A stretch of DNA of 64,000 bases from Microvirga arvi (GTDB lineage: Bacteria; Pseudomonadota; Alphaproteobacteria; Rhizobiales; Beijerinckiaceae). The translations under genes were made by a program, and so were the position numbers. Where the stretch lies: the NCBI RefSeq assembly GCF_016892765.1, contig NZ_JAFEMD010000022.1:27901-91900 (forward strand). Reading direction: 5' to 3'. Under the pieces are notes generated by a model that saw only the letters and a program-made list of their open reading frames with translations, did not search any database and was not told where the DNA came from. Shown here one piece after another: positions 36,225 through 43,992 of this stretch. Position 1 is the stretch's first letter. The number at the start of each line of letters is the position of its first letter.

Positions 36225-36931
36225 TCTTCAGTGTGTTCCGACAAGCTGAGCCGCTCCAGTACAGCCTCCGTGATTCGGGTGCAGCGGGTGCCGGCACACG
36301 GGAAGACGTCCCCAACCGCGGATGACAGGGTTCGGTCGAGGGACTGTCTCAGGAGACGCCGGGCGCGGTGAAGCCGGGTCTTCACCGTCTCGGGCCGCAG
36401 ACCCAGTTGAGAGGCTGTCTCCTCGATGCTCATCTCCTCGATGTCCCGAAGAACGAAGACCGTGCGGAAGGAGGCAGGCAGCTGGTCCACCGCGTGTTCC
36501 AGCAGACGCCGCACCTCGGACCGGGTGGCGGCCGCTTCTGGGTCGCTGTCCTGGCGGGCTGCCGGCAGGTAGATCACGCGGGCCTCTCCCTGATCGTTGA
36601 TGGCATCAATATCCTTCAGACTGACCGTGGTGCGCCGTCGTCGGAGCCGGCCCAATGCCTCGTTGAGCGCAATGCGCGTGAGCCAGGTCGAGAGCTGCGC
36701 GTCGCCGCGGAAGCCGTCCAGATGAGTGAAGGCGCGAAAGTAGGTGTCCTGAACCACGTCTTCCGCCTCGGTGTCATCATTGAGGACGCTGCGGGCCACA
36801 CGGTAGAGGCGGCGATTGTGCCGCTGCATGATGAGCTGCACTGCAGCTTCGTCCCGGCTTCGGGCGCGTTCCACCAGCATTTCATCACTGAGTGTCTCCA
36901 ATGATGCCGCCGTGACCGCTACCGCCTGCAT
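36221..36931 (-). CDS. ECF-type RNA polymerase sigma factor
   Basis: The 236-residue sigma-70-family protein has region 2 with AEDVVQDTYFRAF, and region 4 with LPASFRTVFVLRDIEEMSIE followed by LGLRPETVKTRLHRAR. A short C-terminal extension (DVFPCAGTRCTRI) carries two Cys residues, a feature I recall in a subset of alphaproteobacterial ECFs. Start 36931 is chosen for AGGAG seven bases upstream; ATGs at 36964 and 36985 lack this. It heads a tightly coupled five-gene operon, and there is no anti-sigma gene next to it. It probably activates its own operon and stress genes; the Cys tail could sense redox state. Confidence 0.88.
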   Translation of the reverse strand: MQAVAVTAASLETLSDEMLVERARSRDEAAVQLIMQRHNRRLYRVARSVLNDDTEAEDVVQDTYFRAFTHLDGFRGDAQLSTWLTRIALNEALGRLRRRRTTVSLKDIDAINDQGEARVIYLPAARQDSDPEAAATRSEVRRLLEHAVDQLPASFRTVFVLRDIEEMSIEETASQLGLRPETVKTRLHRARRLLRQSLDRTLSSAVGDVFPCAGTRCTRITEAVLERLSLSEHTEE

Positions 36932-37191
36932 AGCCAAGCTCCTGTCTCTGCCTATTAGATGGGGCATTTCGATAAAGGTTCCCATCGTCCCTTAGCTGGC
37001 CCTTATCCGGCGCTCGACCATGCAAAGACAAGGGATCACATTCCGCCAATCGCCTGTCCTCTCGACGCTCTCAATGAGAGGTCTGCAATTAGAAGCCGAA
37101 CGGGAGGCCATTTCAGATCGCTCCCCTTTCAGCTGCCAGTACTGTTTGCGCCAGCCTGCGGCTACTATGTGACAAAGGGGGTTTGAGGAGG

Positions 37192-37575
37192 CTAACTCGG
37201 CTTGTCCATATCACCTGCCGGAAGGGCGAGATGTTCGCTCAAAATCCGTACGATCCTGACGACATCGGCTCTCGGAATGGCAAAGGCGACGGGTCCATAG
37301 GACGGATGGTCGAACGCGAGAAGCGAGCCGTCGATGCTGGCCACTTGAACGTACCAAGGGGGTTCAATCACGGTTTCCACTGTCCTCCCATCCAGCGGGT
37401 GCTTCTGCGAGCCTTCGACCATGCGGGACCTCGCCTGGCCGAGCACCTGGATCAGCTTCGTGAGCTGTTCAAGGTTCAGTGACGCCGGGTGGGTAGGGCT
37501 TCCTGCAGGGCCGATCTCGATCGTCACTGATTGCCGGTCATCGGAGACCTTCACCCCAGCTCTCAACCCAGCCAT
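37192..37575 (-). CDS. Hypothetical protein
   Basis: The 127-residue soluble protein has no recognisable domain. It has a beta-rich pattern with EPPWYVQVASIDGSLLAF, and no signal or membrane segment. ATG 37575 has GGAGG at good distance; the ATG six bases upstream has it too close. It is a single gene on the minus strand upstream of the sigma-factor promoter region and divergent from the small gene at 37840. Confidence 0.6.
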   Translation of the reverse strand: MAGLRAGVKVSDDRQSVTIEIGPAGSPTHPASLNLEQLTKLIQVLGQARSRMVEGSQKHPLDGRTVETVIEPPWYVQVASIDGSLLAFDHPSYGPVAFAIPRADVVRIVRILSEHLALPAGDMDKPS

Positions 37576-37839
37576 GACCATGCCTCCATGTTCGTCCGGG
37601 TCATATGGCTGGCACCCCTCAATTCAACCGGACACAGCCTGAAGGGACACCGTGTACCGCTAAAGTGATGAAGCCGCCCTGCCTCTCGGACCTCGACGAG
37701 CCTGAAGCGCCGGAGACCATCACGAAACGGGGGCGCCTTTGCAGGATAAATCCGGCATTCGGGAATAGAACGGGAGGCGAGGTGTCTTAGACAAACGGTT
37801 GCGCTTTAAACCTAATTGCCCGTGAAAAGAGGTGGATCA

Positions 37840-38097
37840 ATGCCCCGTGGCGCCTCAAAACTGCCTGAGGATCCGTTCGATGGTTTGCGCTTGCCTTTGA
37901 GTGCCTGGAGGGCCCTGGAGAGCGCACGGATTACTTCACTCGATCAGTTGAAGGCTTTGGCTCCCCTTATTGGGCAGATCCCTGGGATCGAGCCGAGCAC
38001 GGCTGACGTGATCAAGGATAGGTTAGATCGCCTCGCCAGCAGGAGAATATTACGGGTGAGATTTATCTTTCCAAAGCGTTCCCGCGGCAGAGGTTGA
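37840..38097 (+). CDS. Small protein resembling the RNA polymerase alpha C-terminal domain
   Basis: The 85-residue protein has a central part, FDGLRLPLSAWRALESA, then ITSLDQLKAL and IPGIEPSTADVIKDRL, with the helix and helix-hairpin-helix pattern of the RpoA C-terminal domain (LS.RA...L..A.I.....L, then IPG.G..T...I). Flanks are basic (KRSRGRG). A GAGG ribosome site lies seven bases before ATG 37840. It could bind DNA or RNA polymerase on its own. It is not a copy of rpoA. The family assignment is by eye and needs a profile search. Confidence 0.55.
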   Translation: MPRGASKLPEDPFDGLRLPLSAWRALESARITSLDQLKALAPLIGQIPGIEPSTADVIKDRLDRLASRRILRVRFIFPKRSRGRG

Positions 38098-38154
38098 CCT
38101 GACGTTCCAGGTCCGATCCCGGGCGTCCTCAGCCTCCAGGAACTCAGGGCCAAA

Positions 38155-38168
38155 TTGACCAAGGTCAA
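38155..38168. promoter_or_regulatory. FNR/FixK box upstream of hemN
   Basis: TTGACC-AA-GGTCAA, a perfect dyad matching the TTGAN-N4-NTCAA pattern for FnrN/FixK proteins, 86 bp before the hemN start. Low-oxygen activation of hemN by FnrN/FixK is established in rhizobia. Confidence 0.75.
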
Positions 38169-38253
38169 AGAACCGGTGGGCAAAGCCGGATACAGCCTCG
38201 CCAGGATCTGCAATCGAAGCGGCCATTGCAGCATGTCACCCGGCGAGGGCCCC

Positions 38254-39606
38254 ATGAGAGATGACCTTAGAGCGCGATATGGGGAGGAGCGGCTTCCTCG
38301 CTACACCAGCTACCCCACAGCGCCGCAATTCTCGGATGCCGTCGGTCAAGAGGCCTACGGGCAATGGCTCACCTCCCTTCCGGCTGACGCCGCTGCCTCC
38401 CTTTACCTCCATGTCCCGTTCTGCCGCTCCATGTGCTGGTATTGCGGCTGCCACACCACAATCACCCGGCGCGACGCCCCGATCACCGATTACCTCGCTG
38501 TCCTGCGCCGCGAGATCGAACTGGTGGCGGAACGTCTGGCCAGCCCCTTGGCCGTGCGCCATGTGCATTTCGGAGGTGGAACTCCAACCATAATGGAGCC
38601 GTACGAGCTTCTCGGCCTCGTAGTCCTCATGAGGCAGAGATTCATTCTCGACGATACCGCGGAGGTTGCGGTGGAAATCGATCCGCGCACCCTGACACCG
38701 GCCATGATCGCGGCATTGAGGGAGGCGGGAGTCAACCGCGCGAGCCTCGGCGTCCAGAGCTTCGATCCGGCCGTGCAGCGCGCCATCAACCGCGTCCAGA
38801 GCCTCGAGCAGACGGCCCGTGCGGTGGAAGGCCTGAGAGCTGCAGGGGTGCGTGGCATCAACTTTGACCTCATCTATGGGCTCCCGCACCAGACCGTGGA
38901 CTCTTGTATCGACACGGTCCGACAGGGCATAGAGCTTCGCCCCGAGCGGTTCTCCGTCTTCGGCTATGCGCACGTGCCCTCGTTCAAGAAGCATCAGCGT
39001 AGGATCGACGAGGCGACGCTGCCCGATGGCGAGGCCCGATACGCCCAAGCCGAGGCGATGGCAGAGGCTCTGATGAGCGTGGGATACTGCCGGATCGGCC
39101 TCGATCACTACGCATTGCCCGACGATTCTATGGTGAAGGCTCAGGTCGAGGGTGCTCTGCATAGGAATTTCCAGGGCTACACGACGGATCCAAGCGATAT
39201 CCTGATCGGTTTCGGCGCCTCCGCGATCGGCCAGCTGTCGCAAGGCTATGCTCAGAACGAGGTCGTTCTCGGGCGCTATGCCGAGCGAATCCAGCGTGGG
39301 GAGCTGGCGACGGCGAAAGGCTATGCGCTGACAGACGACGACCGCCTGCGGGCCGACCTGATCGAGCGCGTGATGTGCGACTTCCGGGTCGATGTGGGCG
39401 AGATCTGCCGCCGTCACGAAACCGCCCCTGAGATCATTCTTCAGGCAATCCCGAAGCTGCGCATGCTGCAGGACGACGGCATCGTCCATTTGGAAGGCGA
39501 CGTGCTGTCGGTCAACGACAACGCTCGCTTCCTCGTCAGGAGCGTGGCTTCCGCCTTTGACGCCTATCTTGGCTTCTCCGGACGGACCCATAGCCGTGTG
39601 GTCTGA
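38254..39606 (+). CDS. hemN: Oxygen-independent coproporphyrinogen III oxidase (radical SAM)
   Basis: The 450-residue protein has the N-terminal RYTSYPTAPQF of true HemN. The radical-SAM cluster motif C57-x3-C61-x2-C64-x-C66 includes the extra Cys typical of HemN. GGGTPT follows, and the C-terminal HemN domain comes after about residue 340. It converts coproporphyrinogen III to protoporphyrinogen IX without oxygen in the cytoplasm. Start 38254 has GAGGG five bases upstream; the frame is open back to 38155 but that would absorb the FNR box. Presence of the full HemN signature argues against the HemW chaperone. Confidence 0.93.
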   Translation: MRDDLRARYGEERLPRYTSYPTAPQFSDAVGQEAYGQWLTSLPADAAASLYLHVPFCRSMCWYCGCHTTITRRDAPITDYLAVLRREIELVAERLASPLAVRHVHFGGGTPTIMEPYELLGLVVLMRQRFILDDTAEVAVEIDPRTLTPAMIAALREAGVNRASLGVQSFDPAVQRAINRVQSLEQTARAVEGLRAAGVRGINFDLIYGLPHQTVDSCIDTVRQGIELRPERFSVFGYAHVPSFKKHQRRIDEATLPDGEARYAQAEAMAEALMSVGYCRIGLDHYALPDDSMVKAQVEGALHRNFQGYTTDPSDILIGFGASAIGQLSQGYAQNEVVLGRYAERIQRGELATAKGYALTDDDRLRADLIERVMCDFRVDVGEICRRHETAPEIILQAIPKLRMLQDDGIVHLEGDVLSVNDNARFLVRSVASAFDAYLGFSGRTHSRVV

Positions 39607-39614
39607 CCACATGG
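39594..39614. terminator. Short palindrome at the hemN stop
   Basis: The arms CCGTGTGGTC / GACCACATGG (10 bp with one G-T pair, 1-nt spacer) span the hemN stop codon and lie 8 bp before the stop of the convergent MarR gene. No T-run follows. It is a possible weak bidirectional terminator; the tight spacer makes hairpin formation less favourable. Confidence 0.35.
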
Positions 39615-39621
39615 CTCGACG

Positions 39622-40080
39622 TCAATCCCGCTCGCCTCCAGCTCTTGCTGCAATCCTGACGATCTCTTCGAGGTGCCCGAGAGCTTCCAGGAAGGGGCCG
39701 ACCTCGGGGCCAAGTTGTTCCAGCAGGCGGCGCTCGAAGGCGACCGCCTTGGGAACGATCTGTCCGTAGACCCTCTCACCCTGCGCCGTGAGCGTTAGGA
39801 TCTCCTCGCGCCGGTCCTGCTCGCTCTGTCGGCGCCTGAGCCAGCGCCGCTCCTCCAGCGCCCGCACCGCTCGGCTGACTTTCGTCTTGTGCATGGCCGA
39901 GTGCCGGCCGATCGCTTTGGCGCTCATCGCCTCGAACTGCCCAAGCGTAGCCAGAACGCGCCATTCCGGGATCGTCAGGTCGTGGTGCGGACCATAGACG
40001 GAGCGGAAATCCTGTGAGACCGCCGCTGCAATCCGGTTGAGCCGGTAAGGCAGGAACTGCTCGAGCTGGAGTTTGACCAT
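39622..40080 (-). CDS. MarR-family transcriptional regulator, probably of hmgA
   Basis: The 152-residue winged-helix protein has DNA-binding helices around SAKAIGRHSAMHKTKVSRAVRAL in its middle and the wing LRRRQSEQDRREEIL. ATG 40080 gives the usual MarR length and leaves the repeat-rich hmgA promoter outside the gene; a TTG at 40122 would read through it. The gene is divergent from hmgA with 59 bp between starts, so it most likely represses hmgA and itself, with an aromatic acid such as homogentisate as ligand (inference). Confidence 0.82.
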   Translation of the reverse strand: MVKLQLEQFLPYRLNRIAAAVSQDFRSVYGPHHDLTIPEWRVLATLGQFEAMSAKAIGRHSAMHKTKVSRAVRALEERRWLRRRQSEQDRREEILTLTAQGERVYGQIVPKAVAFERRLLEQLGPEVGPFLEALGHLEEIVRIAARAGGERD

Positions 40081-40089
40081 CGGGTTGTT

Positions 40090-40120
40090 AGTTACAAAAT
40101 TGACAGTTACATTTGTGACC
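40090..40120. promoter_or_regulatory. Repeat cluster in the MarR-hmgA intergenic region
   Basis: Two copies of AGTTACA (40090-40096 and 40105-40111, 15 bp apart). The second also forms an imperfect dyad GTTAC-ATTT-GTGAC with the sequence up to 40119. The 59-bp gap must hold both promoters, so a MarR dimer here would block both. Confidence 0.45.
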
Positions 40121-40139
40121 AACTGTGGAGGCTAAGCTC

Positions 40140-41495
40140 ATGAATGTCCAGAACCCGCCCCTGCCACAAGCTGCAGACCGGATCGAGAGCGCTATCCAGC
40201 CAGGCTACATGTCCGGTTTCGGCAACGGCTTCGAGACCGAGGCGCTGCCGGGCGCGCTGCCCATCGGCCGAAACTCGCCCCAGAAATGCGCCTATGGCCT
40301 TTATGCCGAGCAGCTCTCCGGCTCGCCCTTCACGGCGCCCCGCACCACCAACGAGAGATCCTGGCTCTACCGCATCCGCCCGACCGTGTCCCATTGGGGC
40401 CAGTTCCGGAAGGGGGATATGGGCCTGTGGCGCACCGCTCCCGCCGCCGAGGTCGAGGTGCCCATCGCGCCCATGCGCTGGGATCCCATCCCGCTCCCGA
40501 GCGAATCCGTCTCGTTCCTGGAGGGCATCCGCACCATCACCACCGCGGGCGATGCCGGTTCTCAGGCTGGCATGGGGGCCCATATCTATCTCATCACCCG
40601 CTCGATGGAGGATGAGTATTTCTATAATGCCGACGGTGAGCTGCTGTTCGTGCCGCAACAGGGCTCCCTGCGCCTCTGGACCGAGTTCGGCATCATTGAC
40701 ATCGAGCCGGGCGAGATCGCCGTGATCCCGCGCGGCGTGAAGATCCGCGTGGAGCTCATGGGCGGTCCTGCCCGCGGCTACCTGTGCGAGAATTACGGCG
40801 GCGCGTTCACACTGCCTGAGCGAGGGCCGATCGGCGCCAACTGCCTGGCCAATCCCCGCGACTTCCTCACCCCCGTGGCGGCCTACGAGGACAGGGATGC
40901 GCCTTCGAAGATGTATGTGAAATGGGGCGGCTCGCTGTGGGTGGCCGACATGGACCACTCGCCGCTCGACGTGGTGGCTTGGCACGGCAACTATGCCCCG
41001 TACAAGTACGATCTACGGCGCTACTCGCCGGTGGGGCCGGTGCTGTACGACCATGCGGATCCTTCGATCTTCACGGTGCTGACCTCGCCTTCCGAGACGC
41101 CCGGTACGGCCAACATCGACTTCGTGATCTTCCCCGAGCGCTGGCTCGTGGCGGAGAACACCTTCCGGCCTCCCTGGTACCACATGAATGTCATGAGCGA
41201 GTTCATGGGCCTGATCTATGGCGTCTATGATGCCAAGACCGGCGGCGGGTTCGTGCCGGGCGGCATATCGCTCCACAACACCATGTTGCCGCACGGGCCT
41301 GACATGGACGCATTCGAGAAGGCAAGCAATGTGGAACTCAAACCCCACAAGCTGGAAGGTACAATGGCCTTCATGTTCGAGACTCGCTTTCCGCAGAAAG
41401 TGACGGCTTTTGCTGCGAACACTGAGGCACTCCAGAAGGAGTATGGCGCCTACGGCCATAAGCTGAAGAAGCACTTCAATCCGAACCAGCGTTGA
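40140..41495 (+). CDS. hmgA: Homogentisate 1,2-dioxygenase
   Basis: The 451-residue cytoplasmic Fe(II) cupin enzyme opens the ring of homogentisate to maleylacetoacetate in tyrosine/phenylalanine breakdown. It begins in family fashion with [19 protein letters not shown]. The iron-ligand stretch reads [12 protein letters not shown] (His, Glu), and [11 protein letters not shown] supplies the other conserved His. Start 40140 is preceded by GGAGG at eight bases. No maiA or fahA follows, so the rest of the pathway lies elsewhere. Confidence 0.95.
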   Translation: MNVQNPPLPQAADRIESAIQPGYMSGFGNGFETEALPGALPIGRNSPQKCAYGLYAEQLSGSPFTAPRTTNERSWLYRIRPTVSHWGQFRKGDMGLWRTAPAAEVEVPIAPMRWDPIPLPSESVSFLEGIRTITTAGDAGSQAGMGAHIYLITRSMEDEYFYNADGELLFVPQQGSLRLWTEFGIIDIEPGEIAVIPRGVKIRVELMGGPARGYLCENYGGAFTLPERGPIGANCLANPRDFLTPVAAYEDRDAPSKMYVKWGGSLWVADMDHSPLDVVAWHGNYAPYKYDLRRYSPVGPVLYDHADPSIFTVLTSPSETPGTANIDFVIFPERWLVAENTFRPPWYHMNVMSEFMGLIYGVYDAKTGGGFVPGGISLHNTMLPHGPDMDAFEKASNVELKPHKLEGTMAFMFETRFPQKVTAFAANTEALQKEYGAYGHKLKKHFNPNQR

Positions 41496-41657
41496 GCGGA
41501 AATATCATGGCGCAGCAGCACCGAGGTCGAAGATTTCCGTGCTGTCATCCCAACAACTAGGGTCATCCATACGTAGTAGCTATAAGTCTGATATATCGTT
41601 GCTGTTCATGGTCTGAGAAAGCCTGCCACATTGCAGCCGCACTGCAACGCTTTGCTT

Positions 41658-41692
41658 CACCAACAGGCGCTCACATCGCGTGCCTGTTGGTG
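41658..41692. repeat. Inverted repeat
   Basis: CACCAACAGGC / GCCTGTTGGTG, 11-bp perfect arms separated by 13 bases. No T-run on either side. It may be an operator or the 5' stem of a structured RNA ahead of the small ORF. Confidence 0.4.
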
Positions 41693-41718
41693 CAAGGGAA
41701 AAGCGGAACAAGCTGCTG

Positions 41719-41883
41719 ATGAAATTGGAACGAAAGAACCTGTCGCCCGCGCTGGAGACGAACACCGTCCTGGCCGAACTCGAACGCACGATGGTGGCAT
41801 CCATCGCCTTGATGAAGCGCCTGAGGCGCGAGAGGAGGCGTTCGGTTCGCATCGATCACTCTGCCGAGCAGCAGAGCGTCTGA
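41719..41883 (+). CDS. Possible small basic protein
   Basis: A 54-codon ORF (TGA at 41881-41883) encodes an Arg/Lys-rich helical peptide with a run LMKRLRRERRR near the end. Only a weak GGAA is seen upstream, and no family is recognised. A hairpin at 41910-41936 follows closely, which would fit a transcription unit. Equally it may be chance. Confidence 0.25.
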   Translation: MKLERKNLSPALETNTVLAELERTMVASIALMKRLRRERRRSVRIDHSAEQQSV

Positions 41884-41909
41884 GCGAGGTTATTAGGCTG
41901 TCATCAGAA

Positions 41910-41936
41910 AGGCAGGGAACATCATGTTCCCTGCCT
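41910..41936. terminator. Strong hairpin, candidate terminator
   Basis: AGGCAGGGAACAT / ATGTTCCCTGCCT, 13-bp perfect arms around one base. It lies 27 bp past the small ORF and about 150 bp before the TPR gene. On the minus strand the stem is followed by TTCTG. It may end a short transcript or act as a regulatory dyad. Confidence 0.45.
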
Positions 41937-42089
41937 GGAAGAACTTTAGTTTCGAACCGCCACGTTGTAACGGTCTTCACTCCGACAAGCAGAGTTCAAG
42001 AGTGAATGGTGCTCGTGTGCCGCACAGCACGGACACAATCTGCACTCGCGCCTATCCTCCTGCTTCCTACAGGAAGGAGGACTCCGCTC

Positions 42090-43973
42090 ATGACGACCTT
42101 CAACGCTCATCATCGTCATCGTTCCTCGCGATCCGCTCTTCTTGCAGCAACGGCTGCTTGGGCCCTTGTCGCAGCGAGTGCTGCCAGTGCCTGCCCTCTG
42201 GGTAGTCACGACAGTCCGCGGGTCCGGATGCTCCATGCTCTGCAGAAGCCGAACCAGCATGGCGGCTCAGGTCATCATATGTCCGTCGCGCAGCTGCAGC
42301 CGCAAATGCAGGATGTGAAGCCGAAGCGCACGGAGCTGGGCACCTATAGCCGCGACCTGCCGCGTGGGGCTGCAGCTCCCAGCTCGGATGCAAAGCCTCC
42401 GCTTCATGCCAATCTAGGCAGTCTGTCCTGGGCGGTGACCAAGGATCCGAAAGGGGAGGCCCAGGCTTACTTCAATCAGGGTTATCGTTTAGGCTGGGGC
42501 TTCAATCATGCGGAGGCTGCACGTGCCTTCCGGGCGGCGCAGGAGCTCGATCCGGATTGCGCCATGTGCCTGTGGGGCGAGGCTTGGGTGCTTGGCCCTC
42601 ACATCAATTATCCCATGGATGCAGACGCAAATGCGCGCGCTCTGATCGTGCTCGAGAAGGCGCGGAGTCTCGGCCCTACCAGTGGAGACCTGCAGATCGC
42701 GCTGGTGGACGCGCTCTCGAAGCGGCATTCGCCTGATCCCAAGGCCGACCGCAAGGCGCTGGATCAGGCCTATGCCGATGCCATGGAGGCAGTCCAGGCC
42801 CGGTTCCCGCAGGATGCCAATGTGGCGGTTCTCACGGCAGATGCCCTCATGAATCTGACGCCTTGGGATTACTGGGCCGATGGCGGTCAAACGCCGAAGG
42901 GAAAAACCGAAAAGATCGTTGCTCTGCTGGAGGGTGTGCTCGGAACCGCCCAATCCAGCACGATAGAGGCCAATCCCGACCATCCAGGCGCTGTTCATCT
43001 CTACATTCATACCGTGGAAGCATCCGACCATCCGGAGAGTGCGGCGCCGCATGCTGCTCGTCTGGAAAGCCTGATGCCCGGCGCGGGACATCTGGTGCAC
43101 ATGCCGAGCCACATCTGGTATCGGCTCGGGCGCTGGCGCGAGAGCCTCGATGCGAATGTGCGTGCCGCCGCTGCCGACGAGTCGATCGTGAATCAGGGCG
43201 GGGCAAGCGTTCTCTATTCCGAGGCATACTATGCTCACAACGTCCATTTTCTCATGGTTTCCGCCCTCACTGGCGGTGACGGCCGTTCGGCCGTCGAAGC
43301 CGCAGGGAAACTCTCTGGCATCGTTACCGAGCGTGCGAAGCGTGAGGTCCCGTGGACCCAGCCGATTGCGGCAGCACCCTACAACGTTCATGCATTGTTC
43401 TCGAAGCCCGAGGAGGTGCTGGCGCTGCCGGAGCCCGAGGGAGATTTCCCTTATATCAAGGCCGCATGGCACTATGCACGCGGTGTCGCCCTGGCTCGCC
43501 TCGGACGCGCTGACGAAGCCCGCCAGGAGGCTGGCGCCATAGACGCACTGGCAAAGAGGCCTGAGATCGTGGCTCTGCCCGATGCCGGTGTGCCCGGGAC
43601 GGATGTGCTTTCGATCGCGGTGCACGAGATCGAGGCGAGAATTGCGCAGCATGCCGGTGATCAGGCGCAGGCTGCCGCGCTGTTCGCGGAGGCTGCGGCG
43701 ATTCAGGACGGGCTGCCCTACATGGAGCCGCCCTATTGGTACTACCCGGTGCATCAATCCCTCGGAGCGGCGTTGATGGCACAGGGCAAGCCTGCCGAGG
43801 CAGTCGCAGCTTTCCGGGAGGCGCTTCAGCGCTCACCGAACAATGGCTGGGCCGCTGCGGGACTGATGCGTGCAGCGCAGGCGCAGGGCGACCAAGCAAC
43901 GGCCGATGAAGCGAAGGTTCTGATGCAGAAGAACTGGTTCGGGGCCGACATGCCAACTCCCGAGCAGCTCTGA
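42090..43973 (+). CDS. Secreted TPR-repeat protein
   Basis: The 627-residue protein has a signal peptide (cleavage near SAASA, about residue 34). TPR motifs are visible near 130-200 (YFNQGYRLGWGFNHAEAARAF) and near 560-600 (GKPAEAVAAFREAL). The centre has conserved His-rich stretches HPGAVHLYIHTVE, GHLVHMPSHIWYRLG and YYAHNVHFLM that look like a metal or haem site. AAGGAGG lies nine bases before ATG 42090, which replaces an in-frame upstream start. The function is unknown; related proteins are annotated only as TPR proteins. Confidence 0.78.
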   Translation: MTTFNAHHRHRSSRSALLAATAAWALVAASAASACPLGSHDSPRVRMLHALQKPNQHGGSGHHMSVAQLQPQMQDVKPKRTELGTYSRDLPRGAAAPSSDAKPPLHANLGSLSWAVTKDPKGEAQAYFNQGYRLGWGFNHAEAARAFRAAQELDPDCAMCLWGEAWVLGPHINYPMDADANARALIVLEKARSLGPTSGDLQIALVDALSKRHSPDPKADRKALDQAYADAMEAVQARFPQDANVAVLTADALMNLTPWDYWADGGQTPKGKTEKIVALLEGVLGTAQSSTIEANPDHPGAVHLYIHTVEASDHPESAAPHAARLESLMPGAGHLVHMPSHIWYRLGRWRESLDANVRAAAADESIVNQGGASVLYSEAYYAHNVHFLMVSALTGGDGRSAVEAAGKLSGIVTERAKREVPWTQPIAAAPYNVHALFSKPEEVLALPEPEGDFPYIKAAWHYARGVALARLGRADEARQEAGAIDALAKRPEIVALPDAGVPGTDVLSIAVHEIEARIAQHAGDQAQAAALFAEAAAIQDGLPYMEPPYWYYPVHQSLGAALMAQGKPAEAVAAFREALQRSPNNGWAAAGLMRAAQAQGDQATADEAKVLMQKNWFGADMPTPEQL

Positions 43974-43992
43974 ACGTGCACCCTTATAATGA

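Larger units (their letters stand above)
41496..42089. other. 594-bp region with two inverted repeats and little coding potential
   Basis: Between hmgA and the TPR gene. It contains the repeats at 41658-41692 and 41910-41936 and one doubtful small ORF (41719-41883). Short ORFs occur in nearly every frame here, as expected in G+C-rich DNA. A small RNA bounded by the 41910-41936 hairpin is possible. Confidence 0.45.

Noticed and set aside
36978..36982. GGAAC on the minus strand upstream of the ECF sigma gene as an EcfG promoter
   Set aside because: No CGTT-like -10 element at 16-17 bp; a lone pentamer is not significant.
38236..39612. 458-codon minus-strand ORF opposite hemN
   Set aside because: No family similarity; hemN on the plus strand has every expected motif.
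42489..43757. 422-codon minus-strand ORF opposite the TPR gene
   Set aside because: Shadow frame without ribosome site or domain; the plus-strand gene has signal peptide and TPR motifs.
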